Shown here: positions 39,877 to 48,485 of the stretch, one piece after another
How the letters are laid out: every line of letters begins with the position of its first letter
Numbering within the stretch: position 1 is the stretch's first letter
Assembly (NCBI GenBank): GCA_035285595.1
Contig: JAYKGV010000028.1
Coordinates: 46,077 to 110,076 of the forward strand
Direction of reading: 5' to 3'
Source: VGJW01 sp035285595
Lineage (GTDB): Bacteria > Cyanobacteriota > Sericytochromatia > S15B-MN24 > VGJW01
Length of the DNA: 64,000 nt
The notes under the pieces: model-generated
Database searches by the model: none
The model's input: only the letters and a program-made list of their open reading frames with translations
What the model was told of the DNA's origin: nothing
Translations under genes and position numbers: made by a program

Positions 39877-41491
39877 CCTCTGCAGACGAGCTGACCTCAA
39901 ACCGCGGGCGAGGCGCAGGATCGTGACCTGTCAGCCTGTTGCGGTAATAAAGCAGAAGTTTGGGGTCCTCCACCATGATTCCCTCGGCCCCACGTGCGAG
40001 AGCCGCACGCCGGTGATACATCCCGAAACTGTCGAGTGCGGCTGCGAGGATTGCGGAGGAGGGACCGGTCTGTACCCGACGTCCCAGCTTGATCCGTCCG
40101 GCCTCGGCCTCAGCCAGCCAATGCCTGCGCTCGTGCTCCAAGGCGGCCAGCAGGTCAGACTCCGCAAGCACGGCGCCTTGGGCGAGGCGCAGCAGACCGT
40201 AGACGTCCGCATCCGGATGCCGGGCCTCGAGCATTCGCCAAGCGGCATGCGCCGTCACCTGGGTCACGACCGCCACGGTGTGGCGATGGAAGGAATCCAC
40301 AAGCGCCTGTCCCAGCTCCTCGGTGTATTCGCGATCTCGCTGCTCATCCTCATAAGGTTGTCCCCGCCGGCAAAGGTAACTGCGGGTCGCGACCGACCTG
40401 CCTCGGGCATCGTGACTGATGCCGTCGTCATCGACAGCATGACCCCACAGATCCATCGGCGGGCCGAACTGGACCACCATGGTCGCATCCAGCCGCGTGA
40501 CCTGTCGCCCATACGAGAGGATACGTCCGAGCCTTCCCGACTCATCATCGCTTGCAAGATACCGGTGCTGCCCCTCTCGCTTGAGATGGTCTTCGATGAG
40601 ACTCTCCGCCTCCAGTACGATCGGATAGTTGAGGGTACACGGAACGACCCAGATGTCCGGCTCGGTCGCACCGGCAAGCAGCCTTCGGGTGGCTGCGCCA
40701 TAAGCGGTGCCTAGCAGCCCAAGCTTCAGGCGGCGTTCGACCTCCCCGCTGCGTGAACGCGTGCCGCCGGGAAAGAATAGGCTGTGGTAGCCACGCTCGA
40801 GCAGGACTTGGCTGTAGGTCTTTAGGACTTCCTTGTAGAGGCCGAATCTGAGCCTACGATCGACTTTGTAGGCCCCGAGGTTGTGCATGAAGTAGCTGAT
40901 GAAGGGATTGAAAAACAGGTTCTTGCCCGCACCATAGGTGAAAGGCGGCAGATCCTGAGTCAGCAAGGAAAAGCCGATGACGAGGCTGTCGAGGTTCGAA
41001 AGGTGGGTCGGAACGAGGATCAAGGTCCCTTTCCGGGCGAGCTTTCGGATACGGTCGACCGGCCCTTGAACCTGAATCCGCTCCCGGGCCGTCGACAGGT
41101 TGAGCAGCCGGGACCAGTTGAGTTGGGGTCGCCACAAGAAGGAAAGGGCCGGGGGGACGACCCGGGTGGCAAGGGCATAGACCCGCGGGTCGAAATTCCC
41201 CACCACTTCCTTGGCGTAGTGCCACAGCAGGCGAGCTAGCTCGGCCTCGAGGCCGGTTCCGTCCAGACGTCCCAATCGCCGGTAAAGCTCCCGCCAGTGT
41301 CCGTAGGCCCTGCCGTCGGTCTGACCGGCGTCCTCGATCCGGGTGATTTCGGTGAAGGCCGCGTCATTAAGCGCGAGCCGCAGCTGCTCGGGCTCACGGC
41401 CATGGGCCACCACGCGGCGCTGCACCACCTCCTGAAGGATGGCCTCGCGTTCCTGATTGAAGGTGAAGATTCGGCCTTGGGTCGCGGACAT
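39857..41491 (-). CDS. PlsB-like glycerol-3-phosphate 1-O-acyltransferase
   Basis: About 544 residues. The acyltransferase box shows H-x4-D (PTHLSNLDSL), the second block GAGKNLFFNP and FFPGGTRSRSGE, and the substrate region VPCTLNYPIVLEAESL, as in PlsB/GPAT-type enzymes. It would acylate position 1 of glycerol-3-phosphate. Because plsX is also present (63.7 kb), acyl transfer could use either acyl-ACP/CoA (PlsB) or acyl-phosphate (PlsX/PlsY). ATG 41491, no ribosome site. Confidence 0.88.
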   Translation of the reverse strand: MSATQGRIFTFNQEREAILQEVVQRRVVAHGREPEQLRLALNDAAFTEITRIEDAGQTDGRAYGHWRELYRRLGRLDGTGLEAELARLLWHYAKEVVGNFDPRVYALATRVVPPALSFLWRPQLNWSRLLNLSTARERIQVQGPVDRIRKLARKGTLILVPTHLSNLDSLVIGFSLLTQDLPPFTYGAGKNLFFNPFISYFMHNLGAYKVDRRLRFGLYKEVLKTYSQVLLERGYHSLFFPGGTRSRSGEVERRLKLGLLGTAYGAATRRLLAGATEPDIWVVPCTLNYPIVLEAESLIEDHLKREGQHRYLASDDESGRLGRILSYGRQVTRLDATMVVQFGPPMDLWGHAVDDDGISHDARGRSVATRSYLCRRGQPYEDEQRDREYTEELGQALVDSFHRHTVAVVTQVTAHAAWRMLEARHPDADVYGLLRLAQGAVLAESDLLAALEHERRHWLAEAEAGRIKLGRRVQTGPSSAILAAALDSFGMYHRRAALARGAEGIMVEDPKLLLYYRNRLTGHDPAPRPRFEVSSSAEDASRAR

Positions 41492-41498
41492 GGCCCCC

Positions 41499-41504
41499 AA
41501 TGTA
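41499..41504 (-). promoter_or_regulatory. -10 box of plsB-gpsA, leaderless spacing
   Basis: Minus strand TACATT, seven bases from ATG 41491. No clear -35 and no ribosome site. Confidence 0.4.
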
Positions 41505-41640
41505 CCCGAGTTGGCCCTTTGCTCATGATGAGTCCCGCGAGAAGCAGCATGGAATGCTGGGGCGCTCTGGACCGCCAAAGCCTACGAACGCGCCTTCCAT
41601 GTTCGGCGCGGCGTGGACAACGTCCCGTCGGGCCTGACGT

Positions 41641-41646
41641 TACAAT
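41641..41646 (+). promoter_or_regulatory. -10 box of the epimerase-like gene, leaderless spacing
   Basis: TACAAT five bases before ATG 41652. A short inverted repeat AACGTC/GACGTT (41619-41624 and 41636-41641) adjoins it and may be an operator for the galactose genes. Confidence 0.45.
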
Positions 41647-41651
41647 GGAGC

Positions 41652-42560
41652 ATGGCCCCGCCAGATTCCGAGGCCCTGCGGCACGATGAGGTCCTGCTGG
41701 AGGCATTTGGCCTGCGTGTGCGCCTCGTTCCCTCGCAAGGTGGACGCATCACGTCGCTCGTCGCCCACGGCCGCGAGTGGCTGTGGCGCAACCCCGCGTT
41801 GCAGCCTCCCCTGCCTGTCGTGGCACCTGGTGGCTATGTCGAGGCCCACGACGATGGCGGTTGGGATGAGATCTTTCCGAATCTCGCACCCGTGGAACAG
41901 GCCGATGGCACATATTGGCCTGATCACGGTGAACTGTGGAGCCGCAGCTGGAAGGCCGAGCAGAGGGGTTCCCAAGTCTGCGTGACCCGCGTGACGTCGC
42001 AGCTACTGCCGGTCAGGATGTCGCGTACCTTGAGCCTCGAGGATCCCGCCCGTCTGCGCGTGGACTATGTCCTCGAGCATCTCGGCGAGATGCCCCTTTC
42101 GTTCATGTGGGCCGCTCATCCCCTCTTCGCCGTGGGGCCCGGGGACCGCTGGGTCAGCTCCCGACCCCTCGCGTGGTGGCCGGAACAGGAAGGGGCGGAC
42201 TTGCCCCCGTGCATCCATGCGGGCATCTTGCCGGCCAGACAGGCCGGGCTCGCCGCGAAGGCCTTTGCCGCCATGCCGCCGGATGGTCGACTGGAGCTGC
42301 ACTCCGCCGGCCACCTGCTGGTTCTGCACACTGACCCGGCTCAGGTGCCCCATTTGGGTCTGTGGCTCAATGCAGGTGGATGGGCCGGTGTTCCGGACGC
42401 CACCCCCTACTTCAACCTGGCTCTCGAACCTTGCATTGGCCCGTCGGATCGCTTTTCTGAGGCCATTCGCCTCGCGCCCGGCCCTACGACACTCGAGCCT
42501 GGTGAGAGTCGCCGTTGGTGGCTTTCTCTGGAGTTTCCCTTGAGCGAGGCATGCCTGTGA
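41652..42560 (+). CDS. Aldose 1-epimerase-like protein
   Basis: About 302 residues. A beta-sandwich galactose-mutarotase fold is indicated by VRLVPSQGGRITSLVAHGREWLWR, GGYVEAHDDGGWDEIFPNL, YWPDHGELWSRSW (catalytic-type His) and a C-terminal PYFNLALEPCIGPSDRF (with a Glu at the usual base position). Context before galT/galK supports action on galactose or a related sugar. ATG 41652 follows a -10 box by five bases; the longer frame from 41613 is rejected. Confidence 0.85.
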   Translation: MAPPDSEALRHDEVLLEAFGLRVRLVPSQGGRITSLVAHGREWLWRNPALQPPLPVVAPGGYVEAHDDGGWDEIFPNLAPVEQADGTYWPDHGELWSRSWKAEQRGSQVCVTRVTSQLLPVRMSRTLSLEDPARLRVDYVLEHLGEMPLSFMWAAHPLFAVGPGDRWVSSRPLAWWPEQEGADLPPCIHAGILPARQAGLAAKAFAAMPPDGRLELHSAGHLLVLHTDPAQVPHLGLWLNAGGWAGVPDATPYFNLALEPCIGPSDRFSEAIRLAPGPTTLEPGESRRWWLSLEFPLSEACL

Positions 42561-42724
42561 ATCCACCTGAACTCTCGCCGCCCGTTCCTGTCGTTCCACA
42601 TCCCGACCCGCCTTCTCCGGAAGCCCTCATGGCGATGGAAGAAGACATGCGGCGGCGCGAGGTCACGCTGGCGGATGGCCGTTCGTTGTCATTCTACGAC
42701 TTTGTTCCTCGCGAGGAGGACTGA
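42551..42724 (+). CDS. Small protein between epimerase and galT
   Basis: 57 residues, unrecognised. Begins MPVNPPEL with a long Pro-rich stretch (residues 4-25), then an acidic/basic helix (ALMAMEEDMRRREVTLADGRSL) and ends FYDFVPREED. It overlaps the epimerase gene by ten bases and lies three bases from galT, so it belongs to the operon. May be a small regulatory or assembly subunit. Confidence 0.6.
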   Translation: MPVNPPELSPPVPVVPHPDPPSPEALMAMEEDMRRREVTLADGRSLSFYDFVPREED

Positions 42725-42727
42725 AAC

Positions 42728-43702
42728 GTGTCCGAGCGCCGTTGGCACCCCCTGCTCGGTGAATGGGTCGTGACGGCGACCCATCGACAGGATCGGACTT
42801 TTCTGCCGCCGCCCGACTACTGTCCGCTGTGTCCGACACGACCCGGTGGATTTCCTACCGAGGTGCCCCAGGCCGACTATCGCTTCGTCGTCTTCGATAA
42901 CAAGTTCCCCAGCATGCGTTCACCGGCGCCCGAGGTCGCCGTCGAGGGGAACGATCTTCATCCCGTGGCTCCGGCGGAAGGGGCCTGTGAGGTCGTGCTT
43001 TACACCCCGGAACACGGAGGAAGCCTGGGTGCGATGTCGATCCCTGATATCGCAAGGCTGGTGCGCGTGTGGACCGATCGCTACCAGAACCTTGGTGCTC
43101 GGCCCGGAATCGAATGTGTGTTCATCTTCGAGAATCGAGGCGAGGCCATCGGCGTCACCATCCATCATCCTCATGGCCAGATCTATGCCTTTCCCTTCAT
43201 TCCGCCACGCATCGAGCGCGAACGTTCACAGGCCGAGGCTCACGCTCATCGCACGGGTCGTTGCCTGATGTGCGACGTGGTGGCCGATGAAACGAAAGAT
43301 GGTCGTCGTCTGGTCGTCGAGGGAGAACACTTCGTGGCTTTCATCCCCTTCTTTGCGCGCTATCCCTATGAGACGTGGTTGGTCAGCAAGCAGCATCGCG
43401 CTTCCCTTGCAGAGCTGTCACGCGCGGAAAGCCTCGATCTCGCGTGTGTCCTGAAGAACCTGCTGCAGAGGTTCGACGGCCTGTGGCAAAGGCCTTTCCC
43501 CTACATGATGGTGATGCACCAGGCCCCCACGGCCAGCTCGGCAGCAGTTGGAGACCACCTCCACATCGAGTTTTATCCTCCCATGCGCACGCCCGTGAAG
43601 ATGAAATATCTGGCCGGCTGCGAGTCTGGTGCGGGGACTTTCATCAACGACACCTTGCCTGAGGACAAGGCGGCTGAGCTCAGGCAGGTGATCCTGCCGT
43701 GA
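42728..43702 (+). CDS. galT: Galactose-1-phosphate uridylyltransferase
   Basis: Leloir-pathway enzyme transferring UMP between UDP-glucose and galactose-1-phosphate. 324 residues, with the catalytic HPHGQ (IHHPHGQIYAFPF), Cys pairs for zinc (CPLCPTRPGG and CLMCDVVADE) and the GalT start SERRWHPLLGEWVV. GTG start three bases after the small gene. Its last 23 bases overlap the second GalT-like gene on the other strand. Confidence 0.95.
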   Translation: MSERRWHPLLGEWVVTATHRQDRTFLPPPDYCPLCPTRPGGFPTEVPQADYRFVVFDNKFPSMRSPAPEVAVEGNDLHPVAPAEGACEVVLYTPEHGGSLGAMSIPDIARLVRVWTDRYQNLGARPGIECVFIFENRGEAIGVTIHHPHGQIYAFPFIPPRIERERSQAEAHAHRTGRCLMCDVVADETKDGRRLVVEGEHFVAFIPFFARYPYETWLVSKQHRASLAELSRAESLDLACVLKNLLQRFDGLWQRPFPYMMVMHQAPTASSAAVGDHLHIEFYPPMRTPVKMKYLAGCESGAGTFINDTLPEDKAAELRQVILP

Positions 43703-44672
43703 GACAGGCCCAGGCTTCGCGGTAGAAGACGGCGGCCTGCTCGGGGGGAAGAGGCTCGAGTTGCCAGCCGGTGGCCAGCTCCCAACCGCCCGTCACGTCC
43801 TGTCTGGGTACGACGTGGGCGTGCCAATGGAAAGTTGCAGCTTCTTCAGGAGCGTGATGCACCCAGAGATTCGAGGCCGTTCCGGGCAGGGCGCTCTGCA
43901 GCAGTCGGTCCACCCACGCCTGTGCCGCGGCCCAGGAGGACGGCTCCGTCCGCAGTAGATCGGGGCTGCAGGTTTCGGGGACCAGCAGCAGTTCCATGGG
44001 ATGAGCACCTGCCCATGGGGCCAAGAAGACAAAGCCGCCACGGCGCCCGACCTCTCGCTCCCCAGAGGCTTCCTCGGCCGCGAGATCACAAAGCAGGCAC
44101 CGATCCGTTCGTTCGCGATGGTCGAGGAACTGTCGCCGTTCCTGTTCCAACGCCGGCGGCACATCCCATGACGCGACCAGTTGGCTATGAGGGTGGGGCT
44201 GCGAGGCTCCGGCCATGGCCCCTTGGTTGCGGAATACCGCGACATGGCCGAATCCGGCCTTGCGGAGGGCGTCGAGGCGGGCAAACTGACCTCGAACGGC
44301 TGCCTCCAGATGCTCCCCGGGCATCTCACCCAGTCTCACGCCGTGGCCCGGCCCTTCCACCACCACTTCAGCCGCTCCGGGAACCGTAGCCCGGCGAAGC
44401 AGGCTGCCAGGCACCGTGAGATCCCGGCAACCTGCTTCGGGCGGATCGAGGCGTGCAAACCGGTTCCGAACCACGCGCGCACGCCACGACGTCCCTTCGC
44501 CTTCTCGCCATGTCTCGAGCTCGGGTTCCTCATGGCCAGGACAGAAAGGACAGTGGTCGGCGGGGGGATGAGGGGGGGGCGGCGGAAGTCGCAGGACCTG
44601 GGGCCGTTCCCGACGCTCTCCGGCCACGGCGACCCAGCGGCCGCTCAGGGGATCCTGCCTTCTTTCCGACAT
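43680..44672 (-). CDS. GalT-like nucleotidyltransferase with HPHSQ site
   Basis: About 330 residues. Homologous to GalT (MSERRQDPLSGRWV, CPFCPGHEEPELE, CLLCDLAAEE) but the catalytic tripeptide block is QPHPHSQL instead of HPHGQ. HPHSQ-type members of the family include ADP-glucose phosphorylase, so it may use another nucleotide sugar. C-terminal WHAHVVPR supplies another conserved His. ATG 44672, seven bases after a TAAAGT box. Confidence 0.85.
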   Translation of the reverse strand: MSERRQDPLSGRWVAVAGERRERPQVLRLPPPPPHPPADHCPFCPGHEEPELETWREGEGTSWRARVVRNRFARLDPPEAGCRDLTVPGSLLRRATVPGAAEVVVEGPGHGVRLGEMPGEHLEAAVRGQFARLDALRKAGFGHVAVFRNQGAMAGASQPHPHSQLVASWDVPPALEQERRQFLDHRERTDRCLLCDLAAEEASGEREVGRRGGFVFLAPWAGAHPMELLLVPETCSPDLLRTEPSSWAAAQAWVDRLLQSALPGTASNLWVHHAPEEAATFHWHAHVVPRQDVTGGWELATGWQLEPLPPEQAAVFYREAWACLTAGSPA

Positions 44673-44679
44673 GTCTCTC

Positions 44680-44722
44680 ACTTTACCTTGTCGCAAAGTC
44701 CACGACGGCGCCGTGTTAGGAT
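44680..44722. promoter_or_regulatory. Divergent leaderless promoter pair
   Basis: Minus strand TAAAGT (44685-44680) seven bases from ATG 44672, and plus strand TAGGAT (44717-44722) six bases from ATG 44729. Only 56 bases separate the two start codons, so both transcripts must begin near their start codons. Confidence 0.55.
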
Positions 44723-44728
44723 GACCAC

Positions 44729-45343
44729 ATGTTCGGTCCTGAGCTGCCGCTGGCCCTTGCCCCCTTGAGTACGCTCGCACCGACGCTCGATCATCCTACG
44801 GCAGAGGTCATGCCGGCGGGTATTCAGGAGCTGGCGGTCGTCACGGAGCCCTTGCCTGCGGTAGGATTCGGCCGACAGACGGCCATTTGGCGCACGGGCC
44901 TGGACGGCGGCCTCGAGATGACGCTGGGCGCCAATCGGCAATCGGATGGGGCGGTGGCGCCTCTTGCGGGGTTGGCGTGGTCGGTCATTCCCGGTTTGTG
45001 GAAAGTGCAGGGGGATGTGATTCCCGATGCCATTCCTGCAGGCCGCGCGGAGGGCTGGCGCGCGTGGAATGTCTTTGAACTCGTGACCCCGTGGGGGACG
45101 CCACGTCTCGCCCAAGGCCTCGTTTCGGGACAGCCGCGCGTGTTGGCCGCCTTTGACATCTCCTCCGGAGGGGGGCTGGTTACCAGTGCCAACGTCGCTT
45201 GGCAAGGTGGGGACATGTCGGGCTGGAACGCGGGTGTAGGAGCACGTTGGCGCTTCTACGGCGATCTTGCCGGAGTGCTGACGGTGCACCTTGACCGCGC
45301 CACCCAGGCCTCCGTGGGCGCGGGACTGGGAGGGCGTTGGTGA
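44729..45343 (+). CDS. Hypothetical Gly/Trp-rich protein upstream of galK
   Basis: Unrecognised, 204 residues. No classical signal peptide is clear, but the sequence has alternating hydrophobic/aromatic strands (GFGRQTAIWRTGLDGGLEMT, GLAWSVIPGLWKVQGDV, SGWNAGVGARWRFYGDLAGVLTVHL) reminiscent of an outer-membrane beta-barrel, ending in GLGGRW with an aromatic last residue. Overlaps galK by four bases (GTGA), so it is co-translated with galactokinase. Confidence 0.65.
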   Translation: MFGPELPLALAPLSTLAPTLDHPTAEVMPAGIQELAVVTEPLPAVGFGRQTAIWRTGLDGGLEMTLGANRQSDGAVAPLAGLAWSVIPGLWKVQGDVIPDAIPAGRAEGWRAWNVFELVTPWGTPRLAQGLVSGQPRVLAAFDISSGGGLVTSANVAWQGGDMSGWNAGVGARWRFYGDLAGVLTVHLDRATQASVGAGLGGRW

Positions 45344-46509
45344 ATCTTCCCCCTGATCCTGCCGCACATGCCCGTGCGGTGTTCTTTGAGGCCTTCGGGA
45401 CAGAGCCGGTCTGGTCGGGGCGGGCGCCTGGGCGATTCAATATCATCGGTGAGCACGTGGACTACCACGGCGGTTATGTCTTGCCTGTGGCCATCGACCG
45501 GGAAGTGGCCGTCTGTTTCACTCCGTGGGAACACGACTCTTGGGAAGTGGTGGCCGCCGTGCTCGCCGAGCGGTCCGACCTTGGGGATCAGGCGCCCGCC
45601 TGGGCCCGCTACGTTCGCGGGTGTGTGCGTGAGGCCGCGCGCCGTGGATTGCCGTTGCAGAGCGGACGGATGACCTTCTCGGGCAACGTACCGCTAGGTG
45701 GCGGGCTCTCGAGTTCGGCGGCCCTGGAGCTTGCGGTTCTCCGGACGTTCGACGCGTCCATGGGATGGGGGCTGGATCCGACGGATCTGGCCTTGATGGC
45801 GCAGGCCATCGAAGTGAACGAAGTGGGCGTTGCCTGCGGAGCGATGGATCAGCTCGCGAGTGCCCTGGGTGTCAGGGACCATGCGTTGGCGATCGATTGC
45901 GCCTCGTTGCGGACCGAGTTGATTCCTCTGGGCCTGGAGGCTACCCACACCTGGGTCATCCTCGACAGCGGAGTCCCGCGCACCCTCGCCGCAGTTGGCT
46001 ACAACCAGCGTCGTGCCGAGGGTGAGGGGGCACTGGCGATGCTCAATCGCCTGCTGGGTGTGTCGCGGCCGTGGCTGTCCGCTCTTCCGCCGCTCGAAGA
46101 CCTGCCTTTGCGGCAATTGCCCGAGGTCCTCGCCCGGCGTGTGCGCCATGTCCTTACCGAAAATGCGCGGGTGGCCGCGACCGCGGTGGCACTCAGGACA
46201 GGCGATGCCGCGGCGATTGGTCCGTTGCTGGACGCCTCCCACCGCTCCCTGGCCGAGGATTACGAGGTCTCATGTCCTGAGCTCGACTTCCTGACAGACG
46301 CTGCACGACGACTCACCGGCGTGGAAGGGGCCCGACTGACCGGCGCCGGCTTCGGTGGATGCGCTCTGGTGTTGGCGAGACGCGAGGCCCTCGAGGAACT
46401 TGAACGAAAAGTTCCCGACTGGGCAAGGACGACCGGCACGCCGGTGACCATGCTCGTGTGCGGGACCGGTGAAGGCGCCTCAGCTCAAATGTTGGACACC
46501 GCTTCCTGA
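45340..46509 (+). CDS. galK: Galactokinase
   Basis: GHMP kinase phosphorylating galactose. 389 residues with the galactokinase signature GRAPGRFNIIGEHVDYHGG, ATP-binding LGGGLSSSAALELAVL and GARLTGAGFGGCALVL. The GTG overlaps the upstream stop and has GGGAGGG about five bases before it. With galT and the epimerase-like gene it gives the Leloir steps; galE is not here. Confidence 0.96.
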   Translation: MNLPPDPAAHARAVFFEAFGTEPVWSGRAPGRFNIIGEHVDYHGGYVLPVAIDREVAVCFTPWEHDSWEVVAAVLAERSDLGDQAPAWARYVRGCVREAARRGLPLQSGRMTFSGNVPLGGGLSSSAALELAVLRTFDASMGWGLDPTDLALMAQAIEVNEVGVACGAMDQLASALGVRDHALAIDCASLRTELIPLGLEATHTWVILDSGVPRTLAAVGYNQRRAEGEGALAMLNRLLGVSRPWLSALPPLEDLPLRQLPEVLARRVRHVLTENARVAATAVALRTGDAAAIGPLLDASHRSLAEDYEVSCPELDFLTDAARRLTGVEGARLTGAGFGGCALVLARREALEELERKVPDWARTTGTPVTMLVCGTGEGASAQMLDTAS

Positions 46510-46511
46510 AG

Positions 46512-46541
46512 CGAACGGGGCGGGCACGTTCCAACCGTTCG
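46512..46541. terminator. Weak hairpin between galK and the ABC operon
   Basis: 7-bp stem CGAACGG/CCGTTCG with a 16-base loop between convergent ends. No T-tract. Confidence 0.35.
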
Positions 46542-46546
46542 GGCGC

Positions 46547-47464
46547 TCAGGAATCCTTGCGACGCACCACACGCACTCCGGTATCGATGCGCCCGGGAAT
46601 CCGCTTGCCCGCGAGAGCGTCCTTCAGGGCACGAACGGCCAGTTCCCCCATTTTCTCGGGTTGTTGGGCCACAAGCACACTCGCGACCCCTTGGTCGAGC
46701 AATCCCTGCAGGTCCGGCGTCACATCCATCGACACCAGCTTGACCTTGCCGGCCTTGCCCCGAGTCTTGAGGGCCTGACCCACCCCAGGACCGGAGATGG
46801 CGTTGTCCGTGAAGAAAAGGGTGACTTCCGGATGAGCCGTAAGAATATTTTCTGCCACCTCCACGGCTCTTGCCTTGTCACCGTTGTCAGGCTGGGCCGC
46901 CAGCAGCCTGAGCTTCCCCTTGGCCGCCCGAGTGAATCCTGTCCGGCGCTCCTGGAGGTTCTGGGCGCCCAGCACTCCCGTCACCATGGCCACAACGGAC
47001 CCTTCCGGGACGAGCCTGAGCGCTTCGCGGGCGGCCATGGCTCCCGCCTCGGCGTTGTCCGTGCCGATGTAGCTCAACCGGTCCTTGTCGGTGGTGTCGG
47101 AATCGAGGGTGACCACCTTTATGCCTGCAGCCATCGCCTTGCGCACGGTCCGATTGAGCGATCTGGCGTTGCACGGCGAGATGGCGATGGCGTCGACACC
47201 CGACTGGATGAGATTTTCCAGCAGGGCAATCTGTGCGGCAACATCCGTTTCGGTGGGGGGACCTTGATAGGTCACCTTCAGGCCGAGGTCACGGCCGGCC
47301 CGGGTCGCACCTTTACGTACCGCGGACCAATACTCTCCGCCGATGCCCTTGCCGATGACGGCTACACGCGCACCGACGGCACCTGCGGGTTCGATCGCCC
47401 CGGCCGAAAGGGCAATTGCCGCCAGAAGCCCGAGGGCCATGGTCCGGTTCAGCCAGCTCCGCAT
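46547..47464 (-). CDS. RbsB-type sugar ABC transporter substrate-binding protein
   Basis: About 305 residues. Signal peptide (LGLLAAIALSAGAIEPAGA), then a type I periplasmic-binding fold of the Peripla_BP_4 kind (VAVIGKGIGGEYWSAVRKG, DAIAISPCNARSLNRTVRKA, VVTLDSDTTDKDRLSYIGTD, LFFTDNAISGPGVGQALK, GVASVLVAQQPEKMGELAV). ATG 47464 with GGGAGAG upstream. It is the fourth gene of the operon, after a different kind of binding protein, the ATPase and the permease. Confidence 0.92.
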   Translation of the reverse strand: MRSWLNRTMALGLLAAIALSAGAIEPAGAVGARVAVIGKGIGGEYWSAVRKGATRAGRDLGLKVTYQGPPTETDVAAQIALLENLIQSGVDAIAISPCNARSLNRTVRKAMAAGIKVVTLDSDTTDKDRLSYIGTDNAEAGAMAAREALRLVPEGSVVAMVTGVLGAQNLQERRTGFTRAAKGKLRLLAAQPDNGDKARAVEVAENILTAHPEVTLFFTDNAISGPGVGQALKTRGKAGKVKLVSMDVTPDLQGLLDQGVASVLVAQQPEKMGELAVRALKDALAGKRIPGRIDTGVRVVRRKDS

Positions 47465-47507
47465 CTGCTCTCTCCCTTGTATCCGCCGAGGCTCCTCGCC
47501 ATATAGG

Positions 47508-48485
47508 TCAGTTGGTACGCCAGCGATCCAACAGCACAGCCAGCACCACCACCACTCCGATGACCAACTGCTGCCAGAAGGCCGAAACATCCAGCAGGAC
47601 CAGACCGTTGCGGAGCACGCCCATCAGGGCCACACCCACCACCGTTCCCGCCATGGAACCCCGTCCTCCCATCAGGGAGGCTCCGCCGATGACGACGGCT
47701 GCGATGGCATCGAGTTCGAATCCTACCCCGGCTGAAGGCTGCGCGTTGCTGACCCGACCGAGGAAGACGAGACCGGCGGCTGCCGAGAGAAGCCCCGACA
47801 GAACGTAAAGAGAGCCTTTCCACGGTCCCGGTCGCACACCAGAGAGCCGCAGGGCCTCCTCGTTGCTTCCCAGTGCGCACGCGTAGCGGCCGAGCCGGGT
47901 CCAACCCAGCACGAGGCCTCCGAGGAGCGCCGCAGCCACCCATAGCAGTACCGCCCACGGCATCCCGGCAAGATCACCCGTGCCGAGGGCCAAGGCTCCT
48001 TCGGGGATGTCTTCGACGGGCATGCCATCCGTCAAGACGTTGGCGACACCACGTGCGACGCTCATCATGCCAAGGGTCGCGATGAAGGGCGATAACTTGA
48101 GGCGGGAGATCAACAGCCCGTTGACTCCGCCGGCCAATGCACCCGTCAGCAGTCCAGCACCCCAGCCTGCCAGTACGCCTTGTCCGGCCCCGCCGCTCTC
48201 TGCGGGGGCCATGGTCAAGCCAGCCGCACAGATCGACAGGGCAAGGACGGAGCCGACCGACAGGTCGATGCCACCGGTCGCGATGACGAACGTCATGCCC
48301 ACGGCTATCAGGCCGATGTGTGACGACTGTACGGCGATGTTTCCAAGGTTCTCGAAAGACAGGAACCGGGCACTGAGCAGTGAAAAGAGCCCCATCAGCA
48401 GCAACAAGGCCACGAGCGGCATGGACTGCCGGATCCACGGACGAAGGCCCGCAGCTTCGATCTTGGTCGGCATCGCTCCGGTCAT
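47508..48485 (-). CDS. RbsC-type ABC transporter permease
   Basis: About 325 residues, eight to ten membrane helices. Family landmarks: GLIAVGMTFVIATGGIDLSVGSVLAL, NGLLISRLKLSPFIATLGMMSVARG, GSNEEALRLSGV and DAIAAVVIGGASLMGGRGS. ATG overlaps the ATPase stop (ATGA) with GGAGG six bases upstream, so the pair is coupled. Confidence 0.95.
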   Translation of the reverse strand: MTGAMPTKIEAAGLRPWIRQSMPLVALLLLMGLFSLLSARFLSFENLGNIAVQSSHIGLIAVGMTFVIATGGIDLSVGSVLALSICAAGLTMAPAESGGAGQGVLAGWGAGLLTGALAGGVNGLLISRLKLSPFIATLGMMSVARGVANVLTDGMPVEDIPEGALALGTGDLAGMPWAVLLWVAAALLGGLVLGWTRLGRYACALGSNEEALRLSGVRPGPWKGSLYVLSGLLSAAAGLVFLGRVSNAQPSAGVGFELDAIAAVVIGGASLMGGRGSMAGTVVGVALMGVLRNGLVLLDVSAFWQQLVIGVVVVLAVLLDRWRTN

